From CAZADH01 sp964483805 (GTDB lineage Bacteria; Muiribacteriota; Ozemobacteria; Ozemobacterales; Ozemobacteraceae), in NCBI GenBank assembly GCA_964483805.1, contig CAZADH010000026.1, positions 1 to 33,119 of the forward strand: 33,119 bases of DNA, in the 5' to 3' direction. Below the pieces are notes generated by a model. It was not told where the DNA came from and made no database searches. It saw nothing but the letters and a program-made list of their open reading frames with translations. The position numbers and the translations under genes were made by a program. Positions 17,626 to 26,329 of this stretch are shown here, piece by piece. Position 1 is the stretch's first letter; every line of letters starts with the position of its first letter.

Positions 17626-20504
17626 GTACCGCCCGTCACGATCCGGTCTCCGCCACCGGTCCCGAGTTTCCGCGGCTGCGCTGGCTGGTGTTCTGCCTGG
17701 TTTTCTTCGGCATTCCCGTATTGCTTTTGTGTTACGGCGCCAATGAGGACTGGGCGCGCCGGGAAAGCCGCGCCACCCAGGCCCGCGAGCGCCGGATGTT
17801 GCGGGCCCTCGCCGCCATCGACAACTGGCGCGACACGCAGACCTTTCTCGGCGTCGTCCTGCGCAGCGCCGAGCAGCGCATCTTCAAGAGTCCGCAACCC
17901 ATGCGCATGGCCGCCCGCATGCGTGCCTACCTGCATCGCCGGTTTCCCGGCGTCTTCACCATCACCGTTCTCGACGGCACCGGCCGCATCGAGGCCGCCG
18001 CCACCGATGGCCGGCCGCCCCGCAAGATCCTGCAACGGTTCTTCACCGCGTACAGCGAGCACGCCCGCGGCAGTTCGCGGACGATGAAGATCTGTTGGAA
18101 CATGTTCCGGCCGTGGCTCGGCCCCCTGGTGCGCCTAGAAGATCTCGGGCGCGACGCGCTCAACCCCGCATCGTTCAACGACCAGCGCGCCCTCCTCTTC
18201 GTCGGCCGCTGGCACCCGGCCGGAGTATTGCTCGTGCATGTCAACCAGGGCGAAGGATTTGAATCGATCGCGCTGCGCGACCGGGTCAAGGCCATGCAAC
18301 AACGCAGCCGAAGCATCCGCTTCGGCCTCATCGACCTCAATCGCCCCCTGCACGAGGATGCGGCCGCGTTTGGCGAGCTCGCCGACCGCGTGCCATTCGT
18401 TGCCGCGGCCTTTCGCAGCCACCCGCGCGAGACCCTGCTGCACGAGGGCTGGCGGTGGGCCCAGTGCCTGTCGCTGCCGACCGTGCGCCTGCTCGCCGCC
18501 GACGCCGAGCGACCGATGCGCACCCTGGAGACCTACAGAGTATTGCTATCTCTTGCCTCGGCGCTGTTCGTGGGCATCCTCGCCTGGCTCTCCTGGCGGG
18601 TCATGGCCGGCCACTGGACCGTCTATCTCTCGATCCGCCTCAAGCTGATTCTCTTGTTTGCCTATGCGGCGGGCATGCCGCTGGCGCTGATGACAGTGAA
18701 CGCCCGACACTCGTTGACCGAGCGGGAACAACTGCTCGAAAACCAGATCCACACCGAGATCGAGTCGGCGCTGACCAATTTCGATCGCAACTACCCGCAG
18801 ATCATCGGCGAGATCGAGACGCGGATCAAGCTGGTCAACCAGCGCCCGTTGGTGGCCCGCGTCCCGCTGCTGACCGCCGCGATGGCCCGGTTTCGCAAGC
18901 TCGAGCGGCTGATCACGCCCGAAACGATGTCGTTGCACGACGAGAGCGGCAACGCCATCGCCTACATGCGCGGACAGTCACGGGCTCTGGACGAGCAACT
19001 GGCCCGCACGCTCAAATCGTGGACCTCGAATCTGCTCAAAAGCAGCAATGTTGAAGAGATGGACGCCGATGCCGGCGACGACCAGATCACTTCGGCCATG
19101 GCGGCATTTGCCGGCTACGATATGGACCGGTTTTTTTACGAACTGGCCCGGGCCGTCAATCGTGTCGCCGAACTGATGTTCGGCGCCAAGCGCAGCATCT
19201 ATGCGCTCATTCCGCTGCGCGACGGCAGAGGAAGAGCGCAATATCTCGTATTTATGGGCTGGGCGCATCGCGCCATGGAAAACCGCTACCTGCGCAGCAA
19301 ATTGACCGCGGTCGAGCGTCAACTTCCCGACACGATTCTGTGGGGGCGTCACATCGATAATTTGGAGTCGCGCAGCGTCCCGCACGATTTCGCGCATCGT
19401 CACGCGCTGCGTCCCTTTGTCGAACGACTCCGCACCAACACCCTCGGGGTGCGTGGCCGCGTCACCATCGGCGCCACACAGTATCTGGTCACCGGCATCC
19501 ACGGGCAGCGTCTCGAGGAATACGATTTGCTCGCCCTCACCGCTGACCGACGCATCCGCAGCGAACTGGACCTTGCCCGCTTCCAGATGTCGTTGATCGG
19601 CCTGGCGATGCTGCTGATCAGCGTCACCGTCGGCACGATGTTGGCCCGCAAGTTCCTCGAACCGGTCGGCCATCTGGCTACCGGCGTCGAAGCCCTGCGC
19701 GACCGCCGATTCGAGGTGCGCATTCCGGTGCTCGAGCGCGACGAACTGGGCGATCTGTCGGCCACCTTCAACGACATGATGGCGGGGCTGGCCGACCTGG
19801 AACTGGCGCGCATCGTGCAGGAGAGTCTCTTCCCGCCCACCGGCATCCGCGTGGGCCCGTGCGCGGCGTACGGCACCTGCACCCCTGCCGCCCAGGTCGG
19901 CGGCGATTACTTCGATTACCTGCCTCTTGGTGACGGTCGCCTGGTCGTGGTCGTCGGCGATGTGTCGGGGCACGGCGTCGGCGCCGCCATGGTCATGGCC
20001 ATGGCCAAGTCGCTGATGTCGCATCTCATGCGCGGCGAGGTCGACCCCGCCCGCGCCCTGACCAGTCTGAACGACATGCTGAACGCAACGATCAAGCGCA
20101 AGAAGATGATGACCTTCTTCTTCGCCCTGCTCGATCCGACCGCCGGCGCGCTCACCTTCTCGAATGCCGGTCACAACGACCCGATCCTCGTGCGCGATGG
20201 CCGGGTCGAGATGCTCGAGAGCCGGCACTTCCCCTTGGGAACCCGTTCGCGTTCAGCATTTCAGAACGCTACGCACGACCTGCGTCCCGGCGATCACCTG
20301 GTGTTCTACACCGATGGCCTGGTCGAAGCCGACGCCCCCTGGGGGCAGCTCGGCTATGAGCGCCTGACCGCTGACCTGCCCGGGTTGTTGCGCCCCGACC
20401 CGGTCGCCTCGGTGACGACGATCGTCGACTGGCAGCGGCGCCTGGTTCTGCCCGGTCCGCAGGCCGACGACATCACGGTTCTGGTAACGACAGTCGATCG
20501 GTGA
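17622..20504 (+). CDS. Membrane sensor PP2C phosphatase (SpoIIE/RsbU type), array member 4
   Basis: GTG at 17622 overlaps the preceding stop as GTGA; the open frame upstream to 17217 is an extension inside member 3. The product has 960 residues: TM1 (about 21-39), extracytoplasmic domain 1 with the shared RRFPG...LDGTGR segment (107-122), TM2 (305-327), TM3 (340-359), domain 2, TM4 (about 656-675), HAMP and PP2C. GGDYFD, GDVSGHG, NAGHND, TDGLVEA and ADDI are all present, so it should be active. It is most like member 3 in its phosphatase end (IKRKKMM). It closes the array, and the convergent peptidase gene follows after 127 bases. Confidence 0.9.
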   Translation: MSTARHDPVSATGPEFPRLRWLVFCLVFFGIPVLLLCYGANEDWARRESRATQARERRMLRALAAIDNWRDTQTFLGVVLRSAEQRIFKSPQPMRMAARMRAYLHRRFPGVFTITVLDGTGRIEAAATDGRPPRKILQRFFTAYSEHARGSSRTMKICWNMFRPWLGPLVRLEDLGRDALNPASFNDQRALLFVGRWHPAGVLLVHVNQGEGFESIALRDRVKAMQQRSRSIRFGLIDLNRPLHEDAAAFGELADRVPFVAAAFRSHPRETLLHEGWRWAQCLSLPTVRLLAADAERPMRTLETYRVLLSLASALFVGILAWLSWRVMAGHWTVYLSIRLKLILLFAYAAGMPLALMTVNARHSLTEREQLLENQIHTEIESALTNFDRNYPQIIGEIETRIKLVNQRPLVARVPLLTAAMARFRKLERLITPETMSLHDESGNAIAYMRGQSRALDEQLARTLKSWTSNLLKSSNVEEMDADAGDDQITSAMAAFAGYDMDRFFYELARAVNRVAELMFGAKRSIYALIPLRDGRGRAQYLVFMGWAHRAMENRYLRSKLTAVERQLPDTILWGRHIDNLESRSVPHDFAHRHALRPFVERLRTNTLGVRGRVTIGATQYLVTGIHGQRLEEYDLLALTADRRIRSELDLARFQMSLIGLAMLLISVTVGTMLARKFLEPVGHLATGVEALRDRRFEVRIPVLERDELGDLSATFNDMMAGLADLELARIVQESLFPPTGIRVGPCAAYGTCTPAAQVGGDYFDYLPLGDGRLVVVVGDVSGHGVGAAMVMAMAKSLMSHLMRGEVDPARALTSLNDMLNATIKRKKMMTFFFALLDPTAGALTFSNAGHNDPILVRDGRVEMLESRHFPLGTRSRSAFQNATHDLRPGDHLVFYTDGLVEADAPWGQLGYERLTADLPGLLRPDPVASVTTIVDWQRRLVLPGPQADDITVLVTTVDR
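18534..18544 (+). repeat. Dispersed palindrome copy, TAC-AGA-GTATT
   Basis: Starts TM2 of phosphatase 4. It is read as TAC AGA GTA TTG CTA TCT, six AT-ending or otherwise uncommon codons in a row. The downstream GCTATC also follows the degenerate copy at 22698-22713 (minus strand). Confidence 0.6.
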
Positions 20505-20514
20505 CCGGCATACA

Positions 20515-20525
20515 TACCGCGTATT
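20515..20525. repeat. Dispersed palindrome copy, TAC-CGC-GTATT, intergenic
   Basis: Begins ten bases past the stop of phosphatase 4, in the convergent gap. It shares the CGC spacer with the copies at 2841 and 14717. Confidence 0.65.
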
Positions 20526-20605
20526 GTCATCGGGGTCCCGCGGGGGCATCGCCATCGGCGACCGCGTCGGGGTCCAACGCCACGTCGTGGCGCACCGCCG
20601 CGGTA

Positions 20606-20627
20606 GGGGCGCACCGCCGTGCGCCCC
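20606..20627. terminator. GC-rich hairpin terminator candidate between convergent genes
   Basis: Nine-base arms GGGGCGCAC and GTGCGCCCC with a CGCC loop. There is no T tract. It lies five bases beyond the stop codon of the peptidase lipoprotein and 101 bases after the phosphatase array. Confidence 0.5.
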
Positions 20628-20631
20628 CACG

Positions 20632-23397
20632 TTACCGGTATATGGCGAATGCGGCGACGGTGGCCGGCACGGTCACGGTGATCGGACCCACGGTCGGGCC
20701 ATTGGTGATTTCGACGTAGGCACAGGTATACGGCGCCAGGGTCAGTGTCGGGGTCGAGAACGGCAGGGTCCCGGTGTTCGCCGTCACCGCCGGTCCGGTC
20801 AGGGTGACCGGCGCCAACGGACTGGTGAAGGTGTAGGTGCGGCGCAGATCGAGATCGTTGTAACCGTAAATCGACCCGGTGCCCACGGCGTTAACGTAGA
20901 GGGCCATCTGCCACTCGGCCACCACCCGGTCGAACGGCTTGCCGGTCAGGGCGGCCACGGCGGCCCGCCCGGCGGTGCCCTGCGTCAACAGACCGCGCAG
21001 CGACCCATTCGCGCCGTAGCGCTGGCCCAACCACGTGCCGAACAGGTAGACCTGGCCGTAACTCTCGCTGTTGCCGGGCCAACCGACCGACTCATCGAGT
21101 TCGCCCGCCGGCAGAACCGTGCGGTTGACCGCCGCCAGGTAGTAGCGCGACTGCAGGGCCTTCGACTGGTTCGTCGACGCGCCGTAGCCATTCACGTGTT
21201 CGGCATAACCCGACATCGCTTCGTTGAGCCAGTCGGCTTCATCGACACCCAACGATTTGCGCTGGAAGAAGTTGATCATGTGCTGGAACTCATGCGCCAT
21301 CGTGCCGGACAGCCCGGCGACCGTGGTCTGCGCCGGGTTGTATTTCATGTAAAACATTTTTCTTTGATTGGTCAGCCCGCCGATGATGCGATCGGGCGCA
21401 TACAGATCGCCGCTGTAGAAGTAACCGGCGGTCGAACCGGTAATCGACGGGGTCAACAGGATGGTGATATCGCCACCGAGCGTGAGCCCGTCGAACGTGG
21501 TCCCCGGTTCGTCGCCGAACGTCGCCCGGTTCGTCTGGTAGATGGGTGGCCATGCGGCATCGAGTGAGTTGATCAGTGACTGCGCCGTGGCATCGTAGAC
21601 CGCGGCATCGTCGAGGTAATACAACGTATTTCCAGTCTGGCCAGCAATTGGACTGACCTTGCGACAGGTGGCCGACAACGTGGTCCCGCCTGGGTACATG
21701 ATGAACTGGACCGACTGCCCGACCGTATCGGCGCGCACCGTCGACCGGACCGCCGCCCCTGGACTGGCCCGCCCCTCGATTGGCCGGGGCATGCTCTTCT
21801 CGACAGCGCGCAAGCGCCGCTGCAAGTCTTGATCGGGCTCGGGATGACCGGCACCGACGTCGGTGCGTGCGGTCGCGACCGGGCGCCCGGACGCTTGGCG
21901 CAACGAAGCACTGCCGGCCGCCACCGCCACGGTTGCGCCCACGCTGTTGGCCGTCCGGTTCGACAGCATCACCAGGGTCAACGCGTTGAAGCGCGCGATC
22001 GTCGCACTGGTTGCCGCCAACGGCAGACCGACCGCGGTGTAACTCGCCGGCACCGGGATCTCGCCAACCGTCACGCTCCCGGCTGTGCTGGGAGACACGG
22101 CAACCCCGGCTCCCGTGGCCGCATCGAGCCGATAGAGCGCCCACGTTCCGGCCGCAGCATTGCGCACCGAGCAGACGAGGCGCCCCGATCCGTCGATCCC
22201 GATGTGGCGAACTGCCGGGTTCGGATCGGTCGTGGCCGGCAACTCGGTGAAGCGGCGGACCCAGACCAGCGATGAGGCGTTGGCGCTGCTTCCCGCCGTG
22301 GTGCCCGCCCAGCGAAACACGATCGGACATTGCGCCGTGCGGTCGTAGCCACCCACGACGACGGAGCGATCGGCCATGACCATACCGCAGCCGAGCGACC
22401 CGGCATGACTGCAATAATCACCAATGTTGTGACTGGTCGTGTCGTAGCGCGTTACCGCCGCCTGGGTGCGGCCGGCATCGCCCGAGACGACGAACCCGGT
22501 GCCGCCCACCCCGTGCCGGATCACCCCGAGGAACAGCATCTGCGCCGGCGTCAACGGCGCAACCTCGGACGCCAACCAGGCCTGGGTGTTGGCCAGGGTC
22601 CAGTGCGGCGTGGTCGCGGTGGCCAGGAAACCCGAGAGACTGGTCTGGTTCGCATCGACCACCAGGCGCACCAACGACGCCGGGACGATCTGAGATAGCA
22701 ATGCATTGTATGCATCGCTGTATGCGAACGAACCCGTGGTACCGGCGGCCGTGACGGCTGACCGCGCCGCGTTGGCGAGAGCGGCCGGCGCCCGGGCACG
22801 CGCTTCGTCGGTCAAGGCCACCTGTTCGACGAGGTGGGCGGCGCGATCGGTCGGGTAACCGGTGCCCACGCCGACGAGACGGACGGTGTTCGCACCGGCC
22901 ACGAGGTCGGCAACCCCGTGAAAATCGGTGTAACCGCCGATCTGGGCCCCATCGATCTGGACCTGGACGACCGTGGTCGTCACCGGCACATTGGCGAAGG
23001 TCGCATCGATGGTGCCACCGGTGGTGGCAGAAAGTGTTTCGTTGCGGGTCACGACGGTCTGGGTGCTGCCCGGGAACACCGAAATGAAGCGAACGACGAC
23101 GGAAGCGGCCGCCTTGGCGGGCCGCCCCGACAGCGCGGTGAGCGGCGGTGACGGCGCCACGGCTTCGTCGTCGAGGGTGAACTGCAAGCGCACGGAGGCC
23201 TGGAGACCCGCGCTGACACCGGTCACGGGGGCTGTCCCGCCGGAGTCGACCGGCGACACGGGCAAGGCACACCCCAGCAGCATCGTCACCAGGAATCCGG
23301 CTGCCACCACCAGGGTCCGGATGCCGGCCACGCCCCCGCAACACCCAACGCTGCGCGGCAGGGCAAGCAACCGTTCTGCGCTATTCTTTGGCTTCAC
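20632..23397 (-). CDS. Surface lipoprotein with a gluzincin (M30-like) zinc peptidase domain
   Basis: GTG at 23397 follows AGGAG with five or six bases between. The 921-residue protein has an unusually long 42-residue leader ending in a lipobox, L40-L41-G42-C43, so it should be lipidated. Residues about 60-270 form a module shared with the lipoprotein encoded next door (common block QIDGAQIGGYTDFHGVADLVAGANTV). A central beta-rich, possibly propeller-like region follows. The peptidase domain holds H702-E-F-Q-H706 and W723-L-N-E726, the zinc-binding arrangement of hyicolysin-type (M30) gluzincins; E703 would be the catalytic base. The last 100 residues look like a beta-sandwich tail. It probably degrades extracellular protein or processes surface proteins. 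Substrate unknown. Confidence 0.8.
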   Translation of the reverse strand: MKPKNSAERLLALPRSVGCCGGVAGIRTLVVAAGFLVTMLLGCALPVSPVDSGGTAPVTGVSAGLQASVRLQFTLDDEAVAPSPPLTALSGRPAKAAASVVVRFISVFPGSTQTVVTRNETLSATTGGTIDATFANVPVTTTVVQVQIDGAQIGGYTDFHGVADLVAGANTVRLVGVGTGYPTDRAAHLVEQVALTDEARARAPAALANAARSAVTAAGTTGSFAYSDAYNALLSQIVPASLVRLVVDANQTSLSGFLATATTPHWTLANTQAWLASEVAPLTPAQMLFLGVIRHGVGGTGFVVSGDAGRTQAAVTRYDTTSHNIGDYCSHAGSLGCGMVMADRSVVVGGYDRTAQCPIVFRWAGTTAGSSANASSLVWVRRFTELPATTDPNPAVRHIGIDGSGRLVCSVRNAAAGTWALYRLDAATGAGVAVSPSTAGSVTVGEIPVPASYTAVGLPLAATSATIARFNALTLVMLSNRTANSVGATVAVAAGSASLRQASGRPVATARTDVGAGHPEPDQDLQRRLRAVEKSMPRPIEGRASPGAAVRSTVRADTVGQSVQFIMYPGGTTLSATCRKVSPIAGQTGNTLYYLDDAAVYDATAQSLINSLDAAWPPIYQTNRATFGDEPGTTFDGLTLGGDITILLTPSITGSTAGYFYSGDLYAPDRIIGGLTNQRKMFYMKYNPAQTTVAGLSGTMAHEFQHMINFFQRKSLGVDEADWLNEAMSGYAEHVNGYGASTNQSKALQSRYYLAAVNRTVLPAGELDESVGWPGNSESYGQVYLFGTWLGQRYGANGSLRGLLTQGTAGRAAVAALTGKPFDRVVAEWQMALYVNAVGTGSIYGYNDLDLRRTYTFTSPLAPVTLTGPAVTANTGTLPFSTPTLTLAPYTCAYVEITNGPTVGPITVTVPATVAAFAIYR
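21618..21630. repeat. Dispersed palindrome copy, AATAC-AAC-GTATT
   Basis: Lies within the peptidase lipoprotein gene, where the minus-strand codons run AAT ACG TTG TAT TAC. This register differs from the Tyr-x-Val-Leu copies. Confidence 0.6.
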
Positions 23398-23572
23398 TGC
23401 ATTCTCCTATGTCGGCGCGCCATCGCCGGCGCTGCTGATGAACCCGCAAGCCCACGATGGGCGTAGTGGGCGGTTGCCGCCCGGATGGCGGGCACCGCGG
23501 GGGCGCCCGGCCCGAGCGCAGTCGCAACCGACCCCTGCTGCCGCACGTTGCCAACGCGCCCTCTGCCCTCTC

Positions 23573-23578
23573 ATGATA
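23573..23578 (-). promoter_or_regulatory. Possible -10 element for the peptidase lipoprotein gene
   Basis: TATCAT on the minus strand, the same hexamer as the rhodanese promoter, lies 175 bases before the GTG start. A weak TTGTTG is found 15 bases upstream. The 471-base gap 23398-23868 contains no intact gene. Confidence 0.3.
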
Positions 23579-23619
23579 CCTGCTTTCGCACGGCAACAAC
23601 AGTCGCCTACACGCCCCAG

Positions 23620-23868
23620 CGGCTCGGATGCAGCGCTGGCGACCCAACCTGCCGGCGTTGTTCCACGACAATGCCAGGTCCCGGCAGCGTTGCGGGCAAT
23701 GAACTCACGACCTCGAGCAGGTGCTCGCCGGGTTGGGCGGAATCATGGTGATCGCCCCATTCGGCGAACTGGCACTGGCCACCAGCACGAGGTCTTCGCC
23801 CACGCACAGTCCGTCGCCACGAACCGTGGCTGACGATGGCGATGCGCGGCAGGTCACCACCGATCGCC
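23620..23868 (-). pseudogene. Coding-like remnant with compensating frame changes
   Basis: Directly after the stop of the Ig-like lipoprotein, the minus strand has the codon bias of this genome but no continuous plausible frame. One frame gives IGGDLPRIAIVSHGSW, the next gives DGLCVGEDLVLVASASSPNG, and the first frame resumes with GEHLLEVVSSLPATLPGPGIVVEQ. Joined, these read like a beta-rich extracytoplasmic domain. It could be a decayed 3' portion of the upstream lipoprotein or another lost gene, or two indel errors. No family is recognised. Confidence 0.3.
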
Positions 23869-26118
23869 CTACGGCTCGATCGGCACCTCGAGGTAACCCC
23901 CAACCCGAGGCCGTCCTTGACCATAACCATCAATACAATCCACCACATAGCGCCACAAGCCGGCACTCGTAGGCGGCGCCGCCACGAAGACGGGCGACGT
24001 TCCCCACTGAGAGCGGACGAAATCGTTGTAAGGATCGGCCAGCACTCGCCAACTGTAGAGGACCGTGGCCGCACTCGCCCACGCGGGCGCGGTTACCCGG
24101 GCCGTAACCGAAGCGCTCTCACCAACCCGTAAACGCGCGGGACCCTGCATCTCGACACCACTGGCCAACACGACCACCGGCAACTCCGTGGTCGCAGCGA
24201 GATCGAAGCCATTGATGTGTTTACATTGTATAAACGCGCACCGACCGACCTCAGGCGCCCGCCAGGTCACAGTCGCGCCGAGCCACGACGATTCGGTCTG
24301 CGTCGCCAGCGCCAGATCCCCCACGGTGGCAGTCAGAAAAGCGCCGACCGTGGCGTTGGCACCGTCGTTGCTGTCACCCGGAGAATCCCAGGCCCAGCGC
24401 ACCCGCCCGCCATATCCCCACGGCGCCTGGATGAACAGGCTGTAGGTCGCGACGGTCCCTGCCGGCACGGTGAACGGACCGCGAACCTGAAACGCCGGCA
24501 TGGGCGGAACCGGCGGCACGACGAAGCGGATCTGCACCACCCGCGACAAACCTTCGGTTCCCGCCGAGTCGACGGCCCGCACCCGCAGGCGATGGGTGCC
24601 CGCGCTCGGATTGTTCTGGACCTGATACACGAATTGACTCGGGGCGTTGCCGGCACCCTCGGTAACCGTCTCGGTATGCAACAATACGTCGTCCATATAG
24701 TACTCGAGGCGACTGATGCGTGCTCCCGCCACAGTGGTCGAGGCCTGCACCACCATGTGGAATCCGGAGCCGCCGAATCCTGTATTGAAGACCGCTCCCG
24801 GCGCCGGCATGACCAGGTCGACGAAGGTTCCGGTGCCGATGCCCAATTCATTGACCGGCACATCGCGCCCCGTCGCCGGATCGAAACGCAGATCCTGAAA
24901 TCCGGAGATCAGGTTGCCGTACCCGTCGTCGTGCAATTCATAGACGTTCGGCTCGCCGTTGTAGCTCGAAGCGGTCAGGCGTTCGAGGAAGCGAACCCAC
25001 CGCAAACCGGCGACCGCCGGCCCACCGGAAGCCAACGGCACCACGGCAACCGAGGCGCTCCCCGGATCCCAGCGCGCCAACACCGGCATCCCCAACCCCC
25101 GATGGTTCGCGCCGATGATCACGGAACCGTCGGGCATATTGAGCATGACCGCAATCTTGCCAGGATTCACCAGGGCCGCGAGACGCTCGCCAGTGGCCGA
25201 CACCTTCAGCAACGCCTCGACACGTTCAGCCCCATTGTAGAAACCGGCAAAGCCGTGACCGTCGACGGCATCGCGCAACATCGACCAGTCGGCGAAGGCC
25301 TGGGTCGAACTGGCACCAAAAAGGTCCACACCGGCCAGCAACTCGGTGTTACGCCGTTCGAATACCACCGCACTCTGACGAATCGCCTGCAATACGTTGC
25401 GTTCGTTGGTGTAGGCGAACTGCAGATGCGACGGCGGCGCCACGTTGCGCAACAGCCGGTTGAACGCCTGCATATACGCCGTTGCCTGCCCCTTTTCATC
25501 GTCGGTCATCTGGCCGATGCCGGCGCGGGCCCGCGCGGTGAGATCCGCGCCTGCAGTACGCAGGGTGTCGGACGACATCACGGCGGTTTGCAGAACCGAT
25601 GCGGCCAGATCCTGGCGGAAGCGGGAACCGATCGGCTGCACCACCACGGCGTTGGTGCCTTCACGCAGATCCTCGGCGCCCTGGAAATTGCGGTAACCGT
25701 CGATGGCGGCATTGTCGATCCGCACCGAAATCATCGACGGCACGGCGGCGATCCGGTCAAACACCAGCGATACGCGCCCGGTCAGGTCGGCCACGGCCCT
25801 CTTCTCATCGACGATGAGCGGCAACTCGGGATGGCCCACACGAATCCCGACGATGCGGGCGATCACCGTGATCCCACCCGTCTTTTCGGCACGCAAAGTC
25901 GGCCGCGGGTCGGGCACGCCATCGGGGCGCACCTGAAACGCCAGTTCGACCCGCGCCGTTCGTCGGACGTCAGACGTGCTCGACAACAACGCACCGACCC
26001 CGGCCGCATCCGACGCCGCATCGCCCATCCCGAATCGACATCCGGCCATCATTCCGATGCCCACAGTCAGACAACCCAACACCAACGCCAGAATGTGCCA
26101 CCGCCCGCCCACTCTCAT
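23869..26118 (-). CDS. Lipoprotein with shared N-terminal module and Ig-like domains
   Basis: ATG at 26118 is the start because GGGAGG lies six bases upstream; the earlier in-frame ATG at 26205 has no such support. The 749-residue product has a signal peptide with lipobox-like MAGC (Cys27). Residues about 45-230 align with the N-terminal module of the neighbouring peptidase lipoprotein (here RIDNAAIDGYRNFQGAEDLREGTNAV). A central region follows. An Ig-like fold comes next, with EYYMDDVLLHTE and SAGTHRLRVRAVDSAGTEG, a pattern of bacterial Ig repeats. Further beta-sandwich units run to the C-terminus. There is no HExxH, so unlike its neighbour it appears non-enzymatic, perhaps adhesive or a binding partner. 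Likely outer-surface. Weak TAATCT (26213 to 26208) preceded by TGG may be its -10. Confidence 0.7.
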   Translation of the reverse strand: MRVGGRWHILALVLGCLTVGIGMMAGCRFGMGDAASDAAGVGALLSSTSDVRRTARVELAFQVRPDGVPDPRPTLRAEKTGGITVIARIVGIRVGHPELPLIVDEKRAVADLTGRVSLVFDRIAAVPSMISVRIDNAAIDGYRNFQGAEDLREGTNAVVVQPIGSRFRQDLAASVLQTAVMSSDTLRTAGADLTARARAGIGQMTDDEKGQATAYMQAFNRLLRNVAPPSHLQFAYTNERNVLQAIRQSAVVFERRNTELLAGVDLFGASSTQAFADWSMLRDAVDGHGFAGFYNGAERVEALLKVSATGERLAALVNPGKIAVMLNMPDGSVIIGANHRGLGMPVLARWDPGSASVAVVPLASGGPAVAGLRWVRFLERLTASSYNGEPNVYELHDDGYGNLISGFQDLRFDPATGRDVPVNELGIGTGTFVDLVMPAPGAVFNTGFGGSGFHMVVQASTTVAGARISRLEYYMDDVLLHTETVTEGAGNAPSQFVYQVQNNPSAGTHRLRVRAVDSAGTEGLSRVVQIRFVVPPVPPMPAFQVRGPFTVPAGTVATYSLFIQAPWGYGGRVRWAWDSPGDSNDGANATVGAFLTATVGDLALATQTESSWLGATVTWRAPEVGRCAFIQCKHINGFDLAATTELPVVVLASGVEMQGPARLRVGESASVTARVTAPAWASAATVLYSWRVLADPYNDFVRSQWGTSPVFVAAPPTSAGLWRYVVDCIDGYGQGRPRVGGYLEVPIEP
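24219..24235. repeat. Degenerate dispersed palindrome copy, GTTTAC-ATT-GTATAAAC
   Basis: Symmetric AT-rich dyad inside the Ig-like lipoprotein gene, read on the minus strand as TTT ATA CAA TGT AAA CAC. One extra base lies in the right arm. Confidence 0.4.
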
Positions 26119-26279
26119 AACCGACCTCCCTGGCACGGTGCGACTTCGCCACCGTCCGTCACTTACCGGCACCGATCGTCGATCGAAGTTCACACCGGCA
26201 CGCAATAGAGATTACCACGAGACCACCAGCCTGATCTTCAGTGACCTGTCCCACCACAACTGCGTCTTTCACCGCATCT

Positions 26280-26295
26280 GACACCGTGATATGAT
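26280..26295 (+). promoter_or_regulatory. Extended -10 promoter of the pseudopilin operon
   Basis: TATGAT at 26290-26295 is preceded by TGA at 26287-26289. The stretch GACACCGTG at 26280-26288 is identical to that before the rhodanese promoter at position 60. TTTCAC, 17 bases upstream of the -10, is at best a weak -35. Confidence 0.55.
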
Positions 26296-26329
26296 AGGCG
26301 ACGATGATCCACCCATGGGCGGGAGACCG

